Part shown: piece by piece, positions 1-8,095 of the stretch | How the letters are laid out: each line of letters starts with the position of its first letter | Numbering within the stretch: the first letter of the stretch is position 1 | Source: Opitutia bacterium Tous-C4FEB | Lineage (GTDB): Bacteria; Verrucomicrobiota; Verrucomicrobiia; Opitutales; Opitutaceae | Length of the DNA: 64,000 nucleotides | Assembly (NCBI GenBank): GCA_002304445.1 | Contig: NEVA01000001.1 | Span: 62,001 to 126,000 of the forward strand | Reading direction: 5' to 3' | Notes under the pieces: model-generated | Told to the model about the DNA's origin: nothing | The model's input: only the letters and a program-made list of their open reading frames with translations | Databases searched by the model: none | Position numbers and translations under genes: made by a program

Positions 1-44
1 AAAACCAACTTGAATCCACGCGAAAGCGAATTCTCTTCGATACC

Positions 45-914
45 ATGCGCTCCCACTGTTTGCCCTTAGTTCTGGGTTTGGTTCTCGCCCTGCTCACGCC
101 CATCGCTTTCGCCCAAGAGGTTCCATTGACCACCCTCGCGCGCAATACCGGCCCTACCGGTCGTCCACTTTGGGAGGTCGGCCTCGCCGGCATTAGCGGT
201 TACGTCGCCGATTACCCCGGCGCCGCCCAATCCCGCTTTCGCGGCTTTCCCGTTCCCTACTTCATCTATCGGGGAAAGGTTCTGCGCGCCGGTGACGGCG
301 GGATTGTGCGCGGGCGTTTTCAGCTCAGTGAAACGCTTGAATTTGACCTGAGCTTCGACGGTTCGCTCAACGCCGACTCTGACAAAAATACCCTACGTCG
401 CGGTATGCCAGACCTCGACTTTCTCGGCGAGATCGGCCCCCAGCTCACTTGGCGCGCTTGGGAAGAGAAGGATCGCTCGGTCACCGTGAACCTCCCGGTC
501 CGCGCCTCCCTGAGCTTCGGCGACGGCGGGATCCGCTCCCGTGGTTTTGTGCTCAATCCCCGCCTTACCTACCGCGACCGCGACTTCATCGGTGGCAATA
601 CCCTCTCGCTCGGTGTCGGCCCCATGTTTTCCTCGGAAAAACTCATGGATTATTTCTACGAAGTCCGCCCGGAATTCGCTCGGCGTGATCGTCCGGTGTT
701 CGACGCCGAGTCAGGTTATTTGGGATCCGAGGTATCGATCGGTCTTTCCCGCCCGCTCACCCCACAAGTCCGCCTCTTCGTCGGCTCACAGACCGGGCTC
801 TATCACGGCGCGACCAACCGCCGCAGCACGTTGCTCGCCCGCAAGGCCAACTGGAACTTCGCCTTCGGCTTGTCTTGGGCGATCTGGGAAAGCTCCCGTC
901 GTTCCGTCGACTGA
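45..914 (+). CDS. MipA/OmpV family outer-membrane protein
   Basis: A 289-residue protein with a clear signal peptide (hydrophobic residues 8-20, AFA-Q cleavage near 23/24). The mature part has the MipA/OmpV pattern: an early segment with SGYVADYPGAAQSRF, then alternating amphipathic strands and aromatic-rich turns, and a C-terminal strand with NWNFAFGLSWAIW. The family forms small outer-membrane beta barrels; MipA in E. coli scaffolds a murein synthase and hydrolase, but many relatives have no known role. It runs convergent with the next gene, with only 5 bp between the stops. No partner gene for cell-wall synthesis is adjacent. The family call is firm; the function is inferred only at the level of outer-membrane location. 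Confidence 0.85.
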   Translation: MRSHCLPLVLGLVLALLTPIAFAQEVPLTTLARNTGPTGRPLWEVGLAGISGYVADYPGAAQSRFRGFPVPYFIYRGKVLRAGDGGIVRGRFQLSETLEFDLSFDGSLNADSDKNTLRRGMPDLDFLGEIGPQLTWRAWEEKDRSVTVNLPVRASLSFGDGGIRSRGFVLNPRLTYRDRDFIGGNTLSLGVGPMFSSEKLMDYFYEVRPEFARRDRPVFDAESGYLGSEVSIGLSRPLTPQVRLFVGSQTGLYHGATNRRSTLLARKANWNFAFGLSWAIWESSRRSVD

Positions 915-919
915 TCTCG

Positions 920-1999
920 CTACAACGTCACCGTCCGCCGCTCGCGGAACGATTGATCAGCCGCGAGCACGATTCTCAAGCTGTCCACAGCGCTCTGCCA
1001 ATGCGCCGTCAGATCGCGGTCCTCGCGGATCGCCCGCAGGAAAACCTCCTGCTCGCGTCGACACAGTTCATCGTGGTTCGGCTCATCGTTGACGTCGATG
1101 ATCTCGTCCGCGCGGTCAAAGTTTCCATCGGCCTTGCGCGTCGCATGGTGCAATCGCAACGACTCCGTCTTCGAGTGAGAATCCACGTCGGCCGACATCC
1201 CCGCGGCCGCCGCCGATTTCGCAACGATACTCACGCACCCTTTCGGTCCGATCACGTCCTTCACGAAAAACGCCGTCTCGCTCATCATCGGCCCCCAACC
1301 CGCCTCATACCATCCGATCGAGCCATCCGCGAACGTCACCTGAAGATGTCCGTAGTTGATCTGATCGGCCGCGATTTCGTCCGTCAGCCGCGCCCCGATC
1401 CCGCTGACGCTCACCGGCCTTGAGCCGGTCATACGGCACATCACATCCACGTAGTGCACCCCGCAATCAACGATCGGCGAGGTCGTGCGCAGCAAATTCT
1501 TGTGCGTTTCCCAATTCGCACCCGAACTCTGTTGGTTCAGATTCATCCGCATCACCAGCGGCTTGCCCAACGTCTGCGCGAGCTCGGTAAACTTCTGCCA
1601 CGATGGGTGAACGTGCAGAATATAACCCACGACCAGCTTCCGGCTGAGCCGCTTCGCCGTCGCGATCACCCGCTCGCAGTCGGCGAGGTTGTCGGCAACC
1701 GGCTTTTCCAGAAATACATGGGCTCCCGCTTCCATCGCCGCCACGGCGTAGTCGGCGTGCGTCTCCGCATACGTGCTGATGCACACCGCATCCGGCCGCG
1801 TCGCCGCCAACGCCGCCGTGAAATCGGAAAACTCCGCGCACCCGCCGCCGAGTTCCGCGTTGAGTTTTCCCCGCGACCCCGGTCCTCGGCTAACCAGACC
1901 CACGATTTCAAAGTCTCCCGCCATCGCCCGGTAAGCCCGCGCGTGGGAGATTCCCATGTGCCCGCAACCCACGACCAGAACACGAATTTTCGCCGTCAT
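920..1999 (-). CDS. Gfo/Idh/MocA family oxidoreductase, cytosolic
   Basis: A 359-residue NAD(P)-dependent sugar or cyclitol dehydrogenase. It starts with a Rossmann fold (VLVVGCGHMGISHARAY, residues 7-23). The EKP motif of this family is present (VFLEKPVADNL near residue 95-105), as is the C-terminal GFO_IDH_MocA_C region (MSETAFFVKDVIGPKGCVSI). No signal peptide is present, unlike the paralogue at 4921, so this one acts in the cytoplasm. The ATG at 1999 starts directly at the Rossmann strand. Its 5' end lies 37 bp downstream of the MFS permease stop on the same strand, so the two are probably cotranscribed as uptake plus oxidation. The substrate cannot be read from the sequence. Confidence 0.88.
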   Translation of the reverse strand: MTAKIRVLVVGCGHMGISHARAYRAMAGDFEIVGLVSRGPGSRGKLNAELGGGCAEFSDFTAALAATRPDAVCISTYAETHADYAVAAMEAGAHVFLEKPVADNLADCERVIATAKRLSRKLVVGYILHVHPSWQKFTELAQTLGKPLVMRMNLNQQSSGANWETHKNLLRTTSPIVDCGVHYVDVMCRMTGSRPVSVSGIGARLTDEIAADQINYGHLQVTFADGSIGWYEAGWGPMMSETAFFVKDVIGPKGCVSIVAKSAAAAGMSADVDSHSKTESLRLHHATRKADGNFDRADEIIDVNDEPNHDELCRREQEVFLRAIREDRDLTAHWQSAVDSLRIVLAADQSFRERRTVTL

Positions 2000-2036
2000 T
2001 TGAAGTGATAGTTTCGAGTTTATCCGGACTGAACGA

Positions 2037-3380
2037 TTAATGTGCCGGTGCGCTTCCGCCGATCGCTTCGCCCGGCCTGGCGCTTGGCGGCCGGAAACAA
2101 ATGGCCAACGCGATCGCCGCGACCGAGGCTACCGCCATCGGCACAATGAACAACCCGCGGAAATCCGTGACACCGCCGGTGGTGTAGACTTTTTGAATCA
2201 GCCACGGGCAGATCGAATTGGCCAACAAAGCACCGACTCCGAGAATCTGAAGATTGAAGAGCCCCTGCGCGCTCGAACGGATGTCCTTCGGACAATGCGC
2301 GTCCACGAAGATGTAAACCGTCGCAAAGAAAAACGCGTAGCAAACCCCGTGGAGCAACTGGACCGCGATGATCATCGCCGTACTATCCGGCCAAAACGCA
2401 TACACCGCGAATCGGCCCGCGTGACCCAGCACCCCGACCACCAACGTCGTGCGCCACCCCAAATTCTTCAACACCACGCCAAGCACGAGCATGGTCAAAA
2501 TCTCCGCGATTTGCCCCAAGCTCATCACCGGCGCGATCCAGTTCGACGCGATCCCCACACCCCCCGCTTCCTTCGAAGTGCCGAGAAACACACCGGTCCA
2601 GTTGAAATAGCAGTTGTGCACAAAGGAGTCGACCAACGTCACCAACCACAGCACGAGCAGGAACGGGTGCTTCAACAGCTTGAACGCCTCGACCCAGGCG
2701 AGTTTCTCCACCGCCCCCGGCGCCGCCGCGATTTTCGGCGCGCTCTTTGGCAGCACAAGGCTGAACGCCGCCAGCGCCAGCGAGGCGAGTCCCGCCACGA
2801 TAAAGGTCCACTTCGTCGCCGCTTTCGCCGCATCGCCCGACAGCGGATTCGCGAGCGCCTTACCCAACCAGTCCACGAAACCGACGGGGTTCGCCGCCTC
2901 GACCGCCGCCCAATTCACAAAAATAAATGTGAACGGCCACGCCGCGAGAATCCACCCGATCGTCCCGCCCACCCGCACCACGCCGAACTCCTTTTCGGGG
3001 TTCTTCATGTTGGCGAAGGCGATCGAATTCGTGATCGAGATCGTCGGCACGTAGAACAGGCAATGTACCAGCATCAGCAGAAAAAACGGCCAAAACTCCT
3101 TCGTGAGTCCGCACCCGAGGATCGCGATTCCGCCCACAAGGTGGGAGAAAGCCAAAAATTTCTCCGGCGCAAATTTCCGGTCCGCCCACTGGTTGCTGAA
3201 GAACATGCCGATGATCGAAGCCACCGGAAACGCGTTCAAAATCAAGGCCTGCTGCCCGGGGGAAAATCCGAGACTCGGCAGGTAACCGAAGATCAACGGA
3301 AGCCAGGCGCCCCAGATGAAAAACTGGAGCACCATCATGAAGAAGAGCCGGCCTTTGCAGGAAGGAACAACGTGCGACAT
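2037..3380 (-). CDS. MFS transporter, nucleoside:H+ symporter-like
   Basis: A 447-residue, about 12-helix permease. The start at 3380 (MSHVVPSCKGRLFFMMVLQF) is preferred over the open frame extending to 3554, because it places the first helix near the N-terminus and leaves the divergent promoter region free. The opening helix (FFIWGAWLPLIFGYLP) and the loop after helix 2 (NQWADRKF) match the NHS/NupG-type MFS subfamily. In this group of bacteria such genes often sit next to Gfo/Idh oxidoreductases and import sugars or related small molecules. It is followed by a Gfo/Idh gene on the same strand and is divergent from the DUF1080 gene, with a 181-bp gap. The substrate is unknown. Confidence 0.82.
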   Translation of the reverse strand: MSHVVPSCKGRLFFMMVLQFFIWGAWLPLIFGYLPSLGFSPGQQALILNAFPVASIIGMFFSNQWADRKFAPEKFLAFSHLVGGIAILGCGLTKEFWPFFLLMLVHCLFYVPTISITNSIAFANMKNPEKEFGVVRVGGTIGWILAAWPFTFIFVNWAAVEAANPVGFVDWLGKALANPLSGDAAKAATKWTFIVAGLASLALAAFSLVLPKSAPKIAAAPGAVEKLAWVEAFKLLKHPFLLVLWLVTLVDSFVHNCYFNWTGVFLGTSKEAGGVGIASNWIAPVMSLGQIAEILTMLVLGVVLKNLGWRTTLVVGVLGHAGRFAVYAFWPDSTAMIIAVQLLHGVCYAFFFATVYIFVDAHCPKDIRSSAQGLFNLQILGVGALLANSICPWLIQKVYTTGGVTDFRGLFIVPMAVASVAAIALAICFRPPSARPGEAIGGSAPAH

Positions 3381-3561
3381 ATAGAGACGGGGTGACTGAA
3401 AATCGGCGGATAGCCGACGATGATTAAGCCGACGAACATTGCGCTCCGGTCTCATCAGGCCAAGCCGGAATAAAAAAGAATGTTCGAATAAATTCCCGTT
3501 TCCTTTCGCCTCAAATCCTCTTCCAGTTTCCTCCGTGCTTCCGACCGCCCCCATCTTGAAA

Positions 3562-4896
3562 ATGCACCGTCTTTACTTGGTTGTTTTGCTCGTCGTCGCC
3601 GCATCCTGCGGCCAGGCCGCGCCCCCTACCGGCTTCACATCGCTCTTTAACGGCACCGATCTCGCTGGCTGGCGCGGCGGCGACACCTACGACCATCGCA
3701 AGCTCATGGCCCTTCCCGCCGCCGAGCGCGACGCCTTGGTTGCCAAATGGACCGCAAGCCTCACCGCCCTCAAGGACGGCAAACCTCATTGGTCCGTTGA
3801 CGCCGGCGAACTGCTCAACGACGGACTCGGCGGCTACGCCACCACCGTGCGGGACTACGGTGACTTCGAGTTGCTCGTCGATTGGAAGATCACCACCGGC
3901 ACCGACTCCGGCCTCTACTTGCGCGGCGTACCCCAGGTTCAAATCTGGGATCCCGCCATGCCCGACCCCAAAGGCCACGGCGCCGCGAAAGGCTCGGGCG
4001 GTCTCTGGAACAACGCCAAAACTTCCCCCGGCCGCGATCCCCTCGTGCGCGCCGACCGCCCCGTCGGGGAGTGGAACCGCTTCCGCGTCATTATGGTCGG
4101 CAGTCGCGTCAGCATCTGGCTCAATGACCAACCCGTCGTCGACCACGTGATCCTCGAGAATTTCTACGACAAAAATCTCCCGCCCGCCCAGCGGCGCCCG
4201 ATTCCCGCGCGCGGCCCGATCCAACTCCAGACCCACGGCGGCGAGACCCGTTGGCGCAATCTTTACATCCGCGAAATCGGTCCCGCCGAGGCCACCCGGC
4301 TCCTCGCCGCCCGCGGCAACGATGGGTTTCAGCCGATCTTCAACGGTAAAAATCTCGACGGTTGGGCCGGACCGCTCGACGCCGTCGCCGCCAGAGACGG
4401 CGCACTCGTCTGGCAAAAGGGCAAGGGCGGCACGATCTACTGGAACCGCGAGCTCACCGATTTTCACGCCCGTCTGCATTTTAAACTGCCGACTGCCGGC
4501 AACAATGGTCTCGCCCTGCGCTATCCCGGCACCGGCGACCCCGCCTACGTCGGCATGTGCGAACTCCAGATTCTCGACGACAACTACGAGAAGACCAAAG
4601 GCCCCATCGATCCCCGCCAAGCCCACGGCTCGGCCTACGGCATGGTGGCCGCCGCCCGCGGCTATCAATTCCCCATCGGTGAATGGAATTTTCAGGAAGT
4701 TTCCGTCGTCGGCTCCCGCGTCCGCGTCGAGCTCAACGGCACGGTCATCCTCGATGCCGATCTCGCCACCGTCGATCTGCCTTCGGTGCTCGCCGGCAAA
4801 CCCCACCCGGGCAAGGACCGCCCATCCGGCTTTTTCGGTTTCGCCGGTCACAACGACCAGGTCGAGTTCCGCGATATTCTCCTCAAGTCCCTGTAA
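3562..4896 (+). CDS. Tandem DUF1080 (3-keto-disaccharide hydrolase family) protein
   Basis: A 444-residue exported protein. The start at 3562 gives a lipoprotein-like or standard signal (MHRLYLVVLLVVAASCGQAA); an open frame continues upstream to 3439 but has no signal sequence. Two DUF1080 (PF06439) jelly-roll domains follow: residues about 25-240 (FTSLFNGTDLAGWRGG ... GEWNRFRVIMVGSRVSIWLN) and about 255-444 (FQPIFNGKNLDGWAG ... GEWNFQEVSVVGSRVRVELN). Characterised members act on 3-keto-glycosides. It heads a plus-strand run with a Gfo/Idh oxidoreductase (24 bp downstream) and a TIM-barrel isomerase. That is the expected set for oxidation of a sugar to a 3-keto form followed by cleavage. The two-domain architecture in one chain is notable. 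Confidence 0.87.
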   Translation: MHRLYLVVLLVVAASCGQAAPPTGFTSLFNGTDLAGWRGGDTYDHRKLMALPAAERDALVAKWTASLTALKDGKPHWSVDAGELLNDGLGGYATTVRDYGDFELLVDWKITTGTDSGLYLRGVPQVQIWDPAMPDPKGHGAAKGSGGLWNNAKTSPGRDPLVRADRPVGEWNRFRVIMVGSRVSIWLNDQPVVDHVILENFYDKNLPPAQRRPIPARGPIQLQTHGGETRWRNLYIREIGPAEATRLLAARGNDGFQPIFNGKNLDGWAGPLDAVAARDGALVWQKGKGGTIYWNRELTDFHARLHFKLPTAGNNGLALRYPGTGDPAYVGMCELQILDDNYEKTKGPIDPRQAHGSAYGMVAAARGYQFPIGEWNFQEVSVVGSRVRVELNGTVILDADLATVDLPSVLAGKPHPGKDRPSGFFGFAGHNDQVEFRDILLKSL

Positions 4897-4920
4897 CGCT
4901 TTTTCTCTCCTCTCACTGCC

Positions 4921-6207
4921 ATGCTCACCCGCCGCCACTTCCTCCGCAATTCGTCCACCGTCGCCGTCGGCGGCCTCGTCGCCTCCGCCACGCTCAGTCG
5001 CGCCGCAGATTCGTCCACTCCCGCTCCTTCGGTCATTAAGGTTGGCCTCATCGGCTGCGGCGGGCGCGGCACCGGCGCCGCCCTTCAGGCCCTGAAGGCC
5101 GATCCCGGCGTGCGCCTCACCGCCCTCGCCGATGTGTTTGCCGACCGGCTCGACTCCAGCCTCGCGACGCTGAAAAAAATGGCCGCCGTCGCCAACCGGA
5201 TCGACGTCACCCCGGCCACGTCGTTCGTCGGGCTCGACGCCTATCAAAAGGTCATCGACAGCGGCGTTGACGTCGTCCTCCTCGCCTCGACGCCCGCCTT
5301 CCGCCCCGAGCATTTCCGTGCCGCCGTGGCCGCCGGAAAACACGTCTTCTGCGAGAAGCCCGTCGCCGTCGACGGCCCCGGTATTCGCTCGGTCCTCGCC
5401 TCTGCCGCCGAGGCCCAGCGCAAAAATCTCTCGGTCATGTCCGGTTTCTGCTGGCGCTACGACCCGCGCATGCGCGCCACCGTTGCCCAAATTCACGCCG
5501 GCGCCATCGGCGATCTGCGCGCGATCATCGCGACCTATCACACCGGCACGCTTACCACGAAATTCCCCGGCACACGCACCCCCGGCCAGACCGACCTAGA
5601 GTGGCAATTGCGCAACTGGTATAACTTCACTTGGCTTTCGGGCGACCACCTCGTCGAACAGGCGATCCACAACGTCGACAAAATCGCGTGGCTGATGAAG
5701 CAGGAAATGCCCACTCAGGCCATCGCAGTCGGCGGGCGCACGGTCCCCGCCTACGGCAACACTTACGACAATTTCAGCGTCGCCTACGAATACGCCAGCG
5801 GCGTCCGCGCCACCCTTTCGTGCCGCCAGCACGACGGCGTCTACAACGAGGTCACCGACTATGTCATGGGCACCGAGGGCATTTTCTCGAATGGCCGTCT
5901 CGCCACCCAGGGAATAACCGGCAAGACCAACTGGAAATACACCGGTCCCACCCGCGACATGTACCAGGTCGAGCATGATGAACTCTTCGCCGCCATCCGC
6001 GCCGGCAAACCCGTCAACGACGGCATCAGCATGGCCCACAGCACGCTCATGGCCATCATGGGGCGCATGGCCGCCTACACCGGGCAGGTCGTCACTTGGG
6101 ATCGCGCGCTCAACTCCGAAGAGGTGCTCGTGCCCGCCACCCTCGACTGGAACGCCCCGCGCCCCGTGGCCGCCCGCGCCATCCCCGGCCAGACCAAGCT
6201 CGCCTGA
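4921..6207 (+). CDS. Tat-exported Gfo/Idh/MocA family oxidoreductase
   Basis: A 428-residue oxidoreductase with a twin-arginine signal (MLTRRHFLRNSSTVAVGG; RRHFLR at 4-9) and cleavage near residue 28. The Rossmann fold begins at VIKVGLIGCGGRGTGAALQ, near residue 40. The EKP catalytic motif is present (HVFCEKPVAVDGPG, near 140-153). A late H-N-VDK segment (DHLVEQAIHNVDKIAWLM) matches periplasmic members of this family. Tat export implies that it folds with its tightly bound nucleotide before transport. It sits between DUF1080 and the TIM-barrel gene (8 bp downstream), so it is the likely oxidant that makes the 3-keto sugar. The substrate is not known. Confidence 0.88.
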   Translation: MLTRRHFLRNSSTVAVGGLVASATLSRAADSSTPAPSVIKVGLIGCGGRGTGAALQALKADPGVRLTALADVFADRLDSSLATLKKMAAVANRIDVTPATSFVGLDAYQKVIDSGVDVVLLASTPAFRPEHFRAAVAAGKHVFCEKPVAVDGPGIRSVLASAAEAQRKNLSVMSGFCWRYDPRMRATVAQIHAGAIGDLRAIIATYHTGTLTTKFPGTRTPGQTDLEWQLRNWYNFTWLSGDHLVEQAIHNVDKIAWLMKQEMPTQAIAVGGRTVPAYGNTYDNFSVAYEYASGVRATLSCRQHDGVYNEVTDYVMGTEGIFSNGRLATQGITGKTNWKYTGPTRDMYQVEHDELFAAIRAGKPVNDGISMAHSTLMAIMGRMAAYTGQVVTWDRALNSEEVLVPATLDWNAPRPVAARAIPGQTKLA

Positions 6208-6215
6208 TTTTCACC

Positions 6216-7121
6216 ATGAACCGCCGCGACTTCCTTCTCTCTTCCGCCGCGCTCGCCGCGCTCGCTCCTTTCGCCCGCGCCCAGCCCACGGCCGGTAAAA
6301 AACGCGCGCTCAAAAAGGGCTTCATGTATGGCACCTTCGGCGGCCCAAATCTTGAAAAACTGAAAGTCGCCGATCGCTTTGCCCTCCTGCGCGCCGCCGG
6401 CTTCGACGGCGTCGAAGTCAACAGCGCCATGGATCAGACCGAGGTCCTCGCCGCCCGCGACCAAACCGGTCTCGCCATCCCGAGCGTGGTCATCTCGACG
6501 CATTGGGCCAAACCGCTCTCCGATCCCAATCCCGCCACGCGCGAAATCGGCCTCGAAGGTCTCAAACAAGGCCTGCGCGACGCCAAGGCGTATGGCGCCA
6601 GTTCCGTTCTGCTCGTCCCCGCCGTCGTCACCAAAGAAACGTCCTACGCCGACGCCTACGCCCGCTCTGTCGCCGAGATTGCCAAAGCCGTGCCGCTCGC
6701 CGAATCGCTCGGCGTCGTCATCGCGATCGAGAATGTTTGGAACCGGTTTCTTCTCAGTCCGCTCGAAGCCGTCGCCTACGTCGACTCCTTCAAAAGCCCG
6801 TTCGTCCGCTGGCATTTCGACGTCGGCAACATCGTCAACACCGGCTGGCCCGAGCATTGGATTCGCACGCTTGGCCCACGCGTCGTCCAAGTTCACGTCA
6901 AGGAATACAGCCGTAAAATCCGCGACGAAAAAGGCCCCGGCGCCGGCTTTAGAGTCGATCTTTTCGAAGGGGACAGCGATTGGCCCAAGGTCCTCGCCGC
7001 CCTCGACGAGATCCGCTACTCCGGGTGGATGATCACCGAGCAGTATCGCCCGCCCGGCCTGGAAGACGCCGCGTGGCTCGCCCAACTTTCCGCCAAGCTC
7101 GACGCCGTCATCGCCAGCTAA
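6216..7121 (+). CDS. Tat-exported sugar phosphate isomerase/epimerase family protein
   Basis: A 301-residue xylose-isomerase-like TIM barrel (AP_endonuc_2 fold). The chosen ATG at 6216 is 8 bp after the upstream stop and gives a Tat-type signal (MNRRDFLLSSAALAALAP; RRDFLL at 3-8). Barrel motifs seen are GFDGVEVNSAMD, VVIAIENVWNRFLLSP (metal-ligand Glu), RWHFDVGNIVNTGWPE and EQYRPPG near the C-terminus. Such proteins isomerise, epimerise or cleave keto sugars. With the preceding DUF1080 and Gfo/Idh genes it completes a plausible periplasmic keto-sugar pathway. The exact reaction cannot be inferred. Confidence 0.85.
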   Translation: MNRRDFLLSSAALAALAPFARAQPTAGKKRALKKGFMYGTFGGPNLEKLKVADRFALLRAAGFDGVEVNSAMDQTEVLAARDQTGLAIPSVVISTHWAKPLSDPNPATREIGLEGLKQGLRDAKAYGASSVLLVPAVVTKETSYADAYARSVAEIAKAVPLAESLGVVIAIENVWNRFLLSPLEAVAYVDSFKSPFVRWHFDVGNIVNTGWPEHWIRTLGPRVVQVHVKEYSRKIRDEKGPGAGFRVDLFEGDSDWPKVLAALDEIRYSGWMITEQYRPPGLEDAAWLAQLSAKLDAVIAS

Positions 7122-7132
7122 GGCATCGCGTC

Positions 7133-8095
7133 ATGCCGGGCTGGAAATTCGCGGCGGTCGCCTTGGCCTTACTCGCGTCTTCGCTCGCACAGGAGCGCCG
7201 CGAATTCGTCGAGCCTCACATGGGCACGCTGTTTCGCCTCGTGGTTTATTCCCAAGCGCCGGCCGACTCGGCCGCCCGCGCCGCCTTTGACCGCATCGCC
7301 GAACTCGACCGCACGTTTTCCGATTATAACGAGGCCAGCGAGCTCTCACGTCTCTGCCGCCAACCTTCCGGGACGCCCACACCGGTCAGCGCCGATCTCT
7401 TCGCGATCCTGCAAATCAGCCAAGACCTCGCCGCAAAAACTCACGGTGCTTTCGATGTGACCCTGGGCCCTTTGACTCGCCTCTGGCGCGAATCCCGACG
7501 CGCGCGCGCACTTCCCTCCGCCGACGCACTCGCCTCCGCCCGTCGCGCCGCCGGCTTCGCCCACCTGCACCTCGATCCGTCGCGGCAGACCGCGACCCTG
7601 CTCCGCCCCGGCATGGCCCTCGACCTCGGCGGCATCGCCAAAGGTTACGCGGCCGATGCGGCGCTCGACCTGCTGACCCGCCTCGGATTTCCCGCCGCGA
7701 TGGTCTCGGCCAGCGGCGATCTCGCCCTCGGCGATCCTCCACCCGGCAAACGCGGCTGGAGTATCGAGCTTGCGCCCTTTGGCGACGCAACCGCCACGCG
7801 GACGACTCTCGTCCTCGCTGACGCCGCCGTCTCCACTTCGGGCGACGCGGAGCAATTCGTCGAGATTGGCGGGGTGCGTTTTTCCCATATCGTCGATCCC
7901 GCCACCGGTCTTGGCCTCACGCGGCCCGTCGCCGTCACCGTGGTTGCTCGCCGCGCCACGGTCGCCGACTCCCTTGCCACCGCCTGCAGCGTGCTCGACC
8001 CGGTTGCCGCTCAACGGCTCACCGACGCCTCACCCGAGCCCGTTCGTCTCATCGTCCACCGCCGCGACCCCGTCGCCCTGCTCACTTCACCATGA
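7133..8095 (+). CDS. apbE: FAD:protein FMN transferase (ApbE)
   Basis: A 320-residue exported flavin transferase. The start at 7133 gives a signal peptide (MPGWKFAAVALALLASSLAQ) 11 bp after the previous stop. Family motifs are present: MGTLFRLVVYS near the mature N-terminus, the flavin-binding LDLGGIAKGYAADAALDLL near 160-180, and FSHIVDPATGLGL near 255-268 with the metal and catalytic HxxDP.TG residues. ApbE attaches FMN covalently to Thr or Ser in periplasmic or membrane electron-transfer proteins. No obvious FMN acceptor is encoded nearby, so its link to the Tat-exported oxidoreductase upstream is only suggested by position. Its stop overlaps the next start (ATGA). Confidence 0.93.
   Translation: MPGWKFAAVALALLASSLAQERREFVEPHMGTLFRLVVYSQAPADSAARAAFDRIAELDRTFSDYNEASELSRLCRQPSGTPTPVSADLFAILQISQDLAAKTHGAFDVTLGPLTRLWRESRRARALPSADALASARRAAGFAHLHLDPSRQTATLLRPGMALDLGGIAKGYAADAALDLLTRLGFPAAMVSASGDLALGDPPPGKRGWSIELAPFGDATATRTTLVLADAAVSTSGDAEQFVEIGGVRFSHIVDPATGLGLTRPVAVTVVARRATVADSLATACSVLDPVAAQRLTDASPEPVRLIVHRRDPVALLTSP

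Noticed and set aside
2040-3395. 451-residue plus-strand frame antisense to the MFS permease
   Set aside because: Composition is Arg/His/Gln-rich without hydrophobic core; the permease on the other strand has about 12 clean helices.
3511-5541. 676-residue minus-strand open frame antisense to the DUF1080 and Gfo/Idh genes
   Set aside because: Gly/Ala/Asp-rich translation with no family similarity. It is the expected antisense shadow of GC-rich coding DNA, and both genes beneath it are clear.
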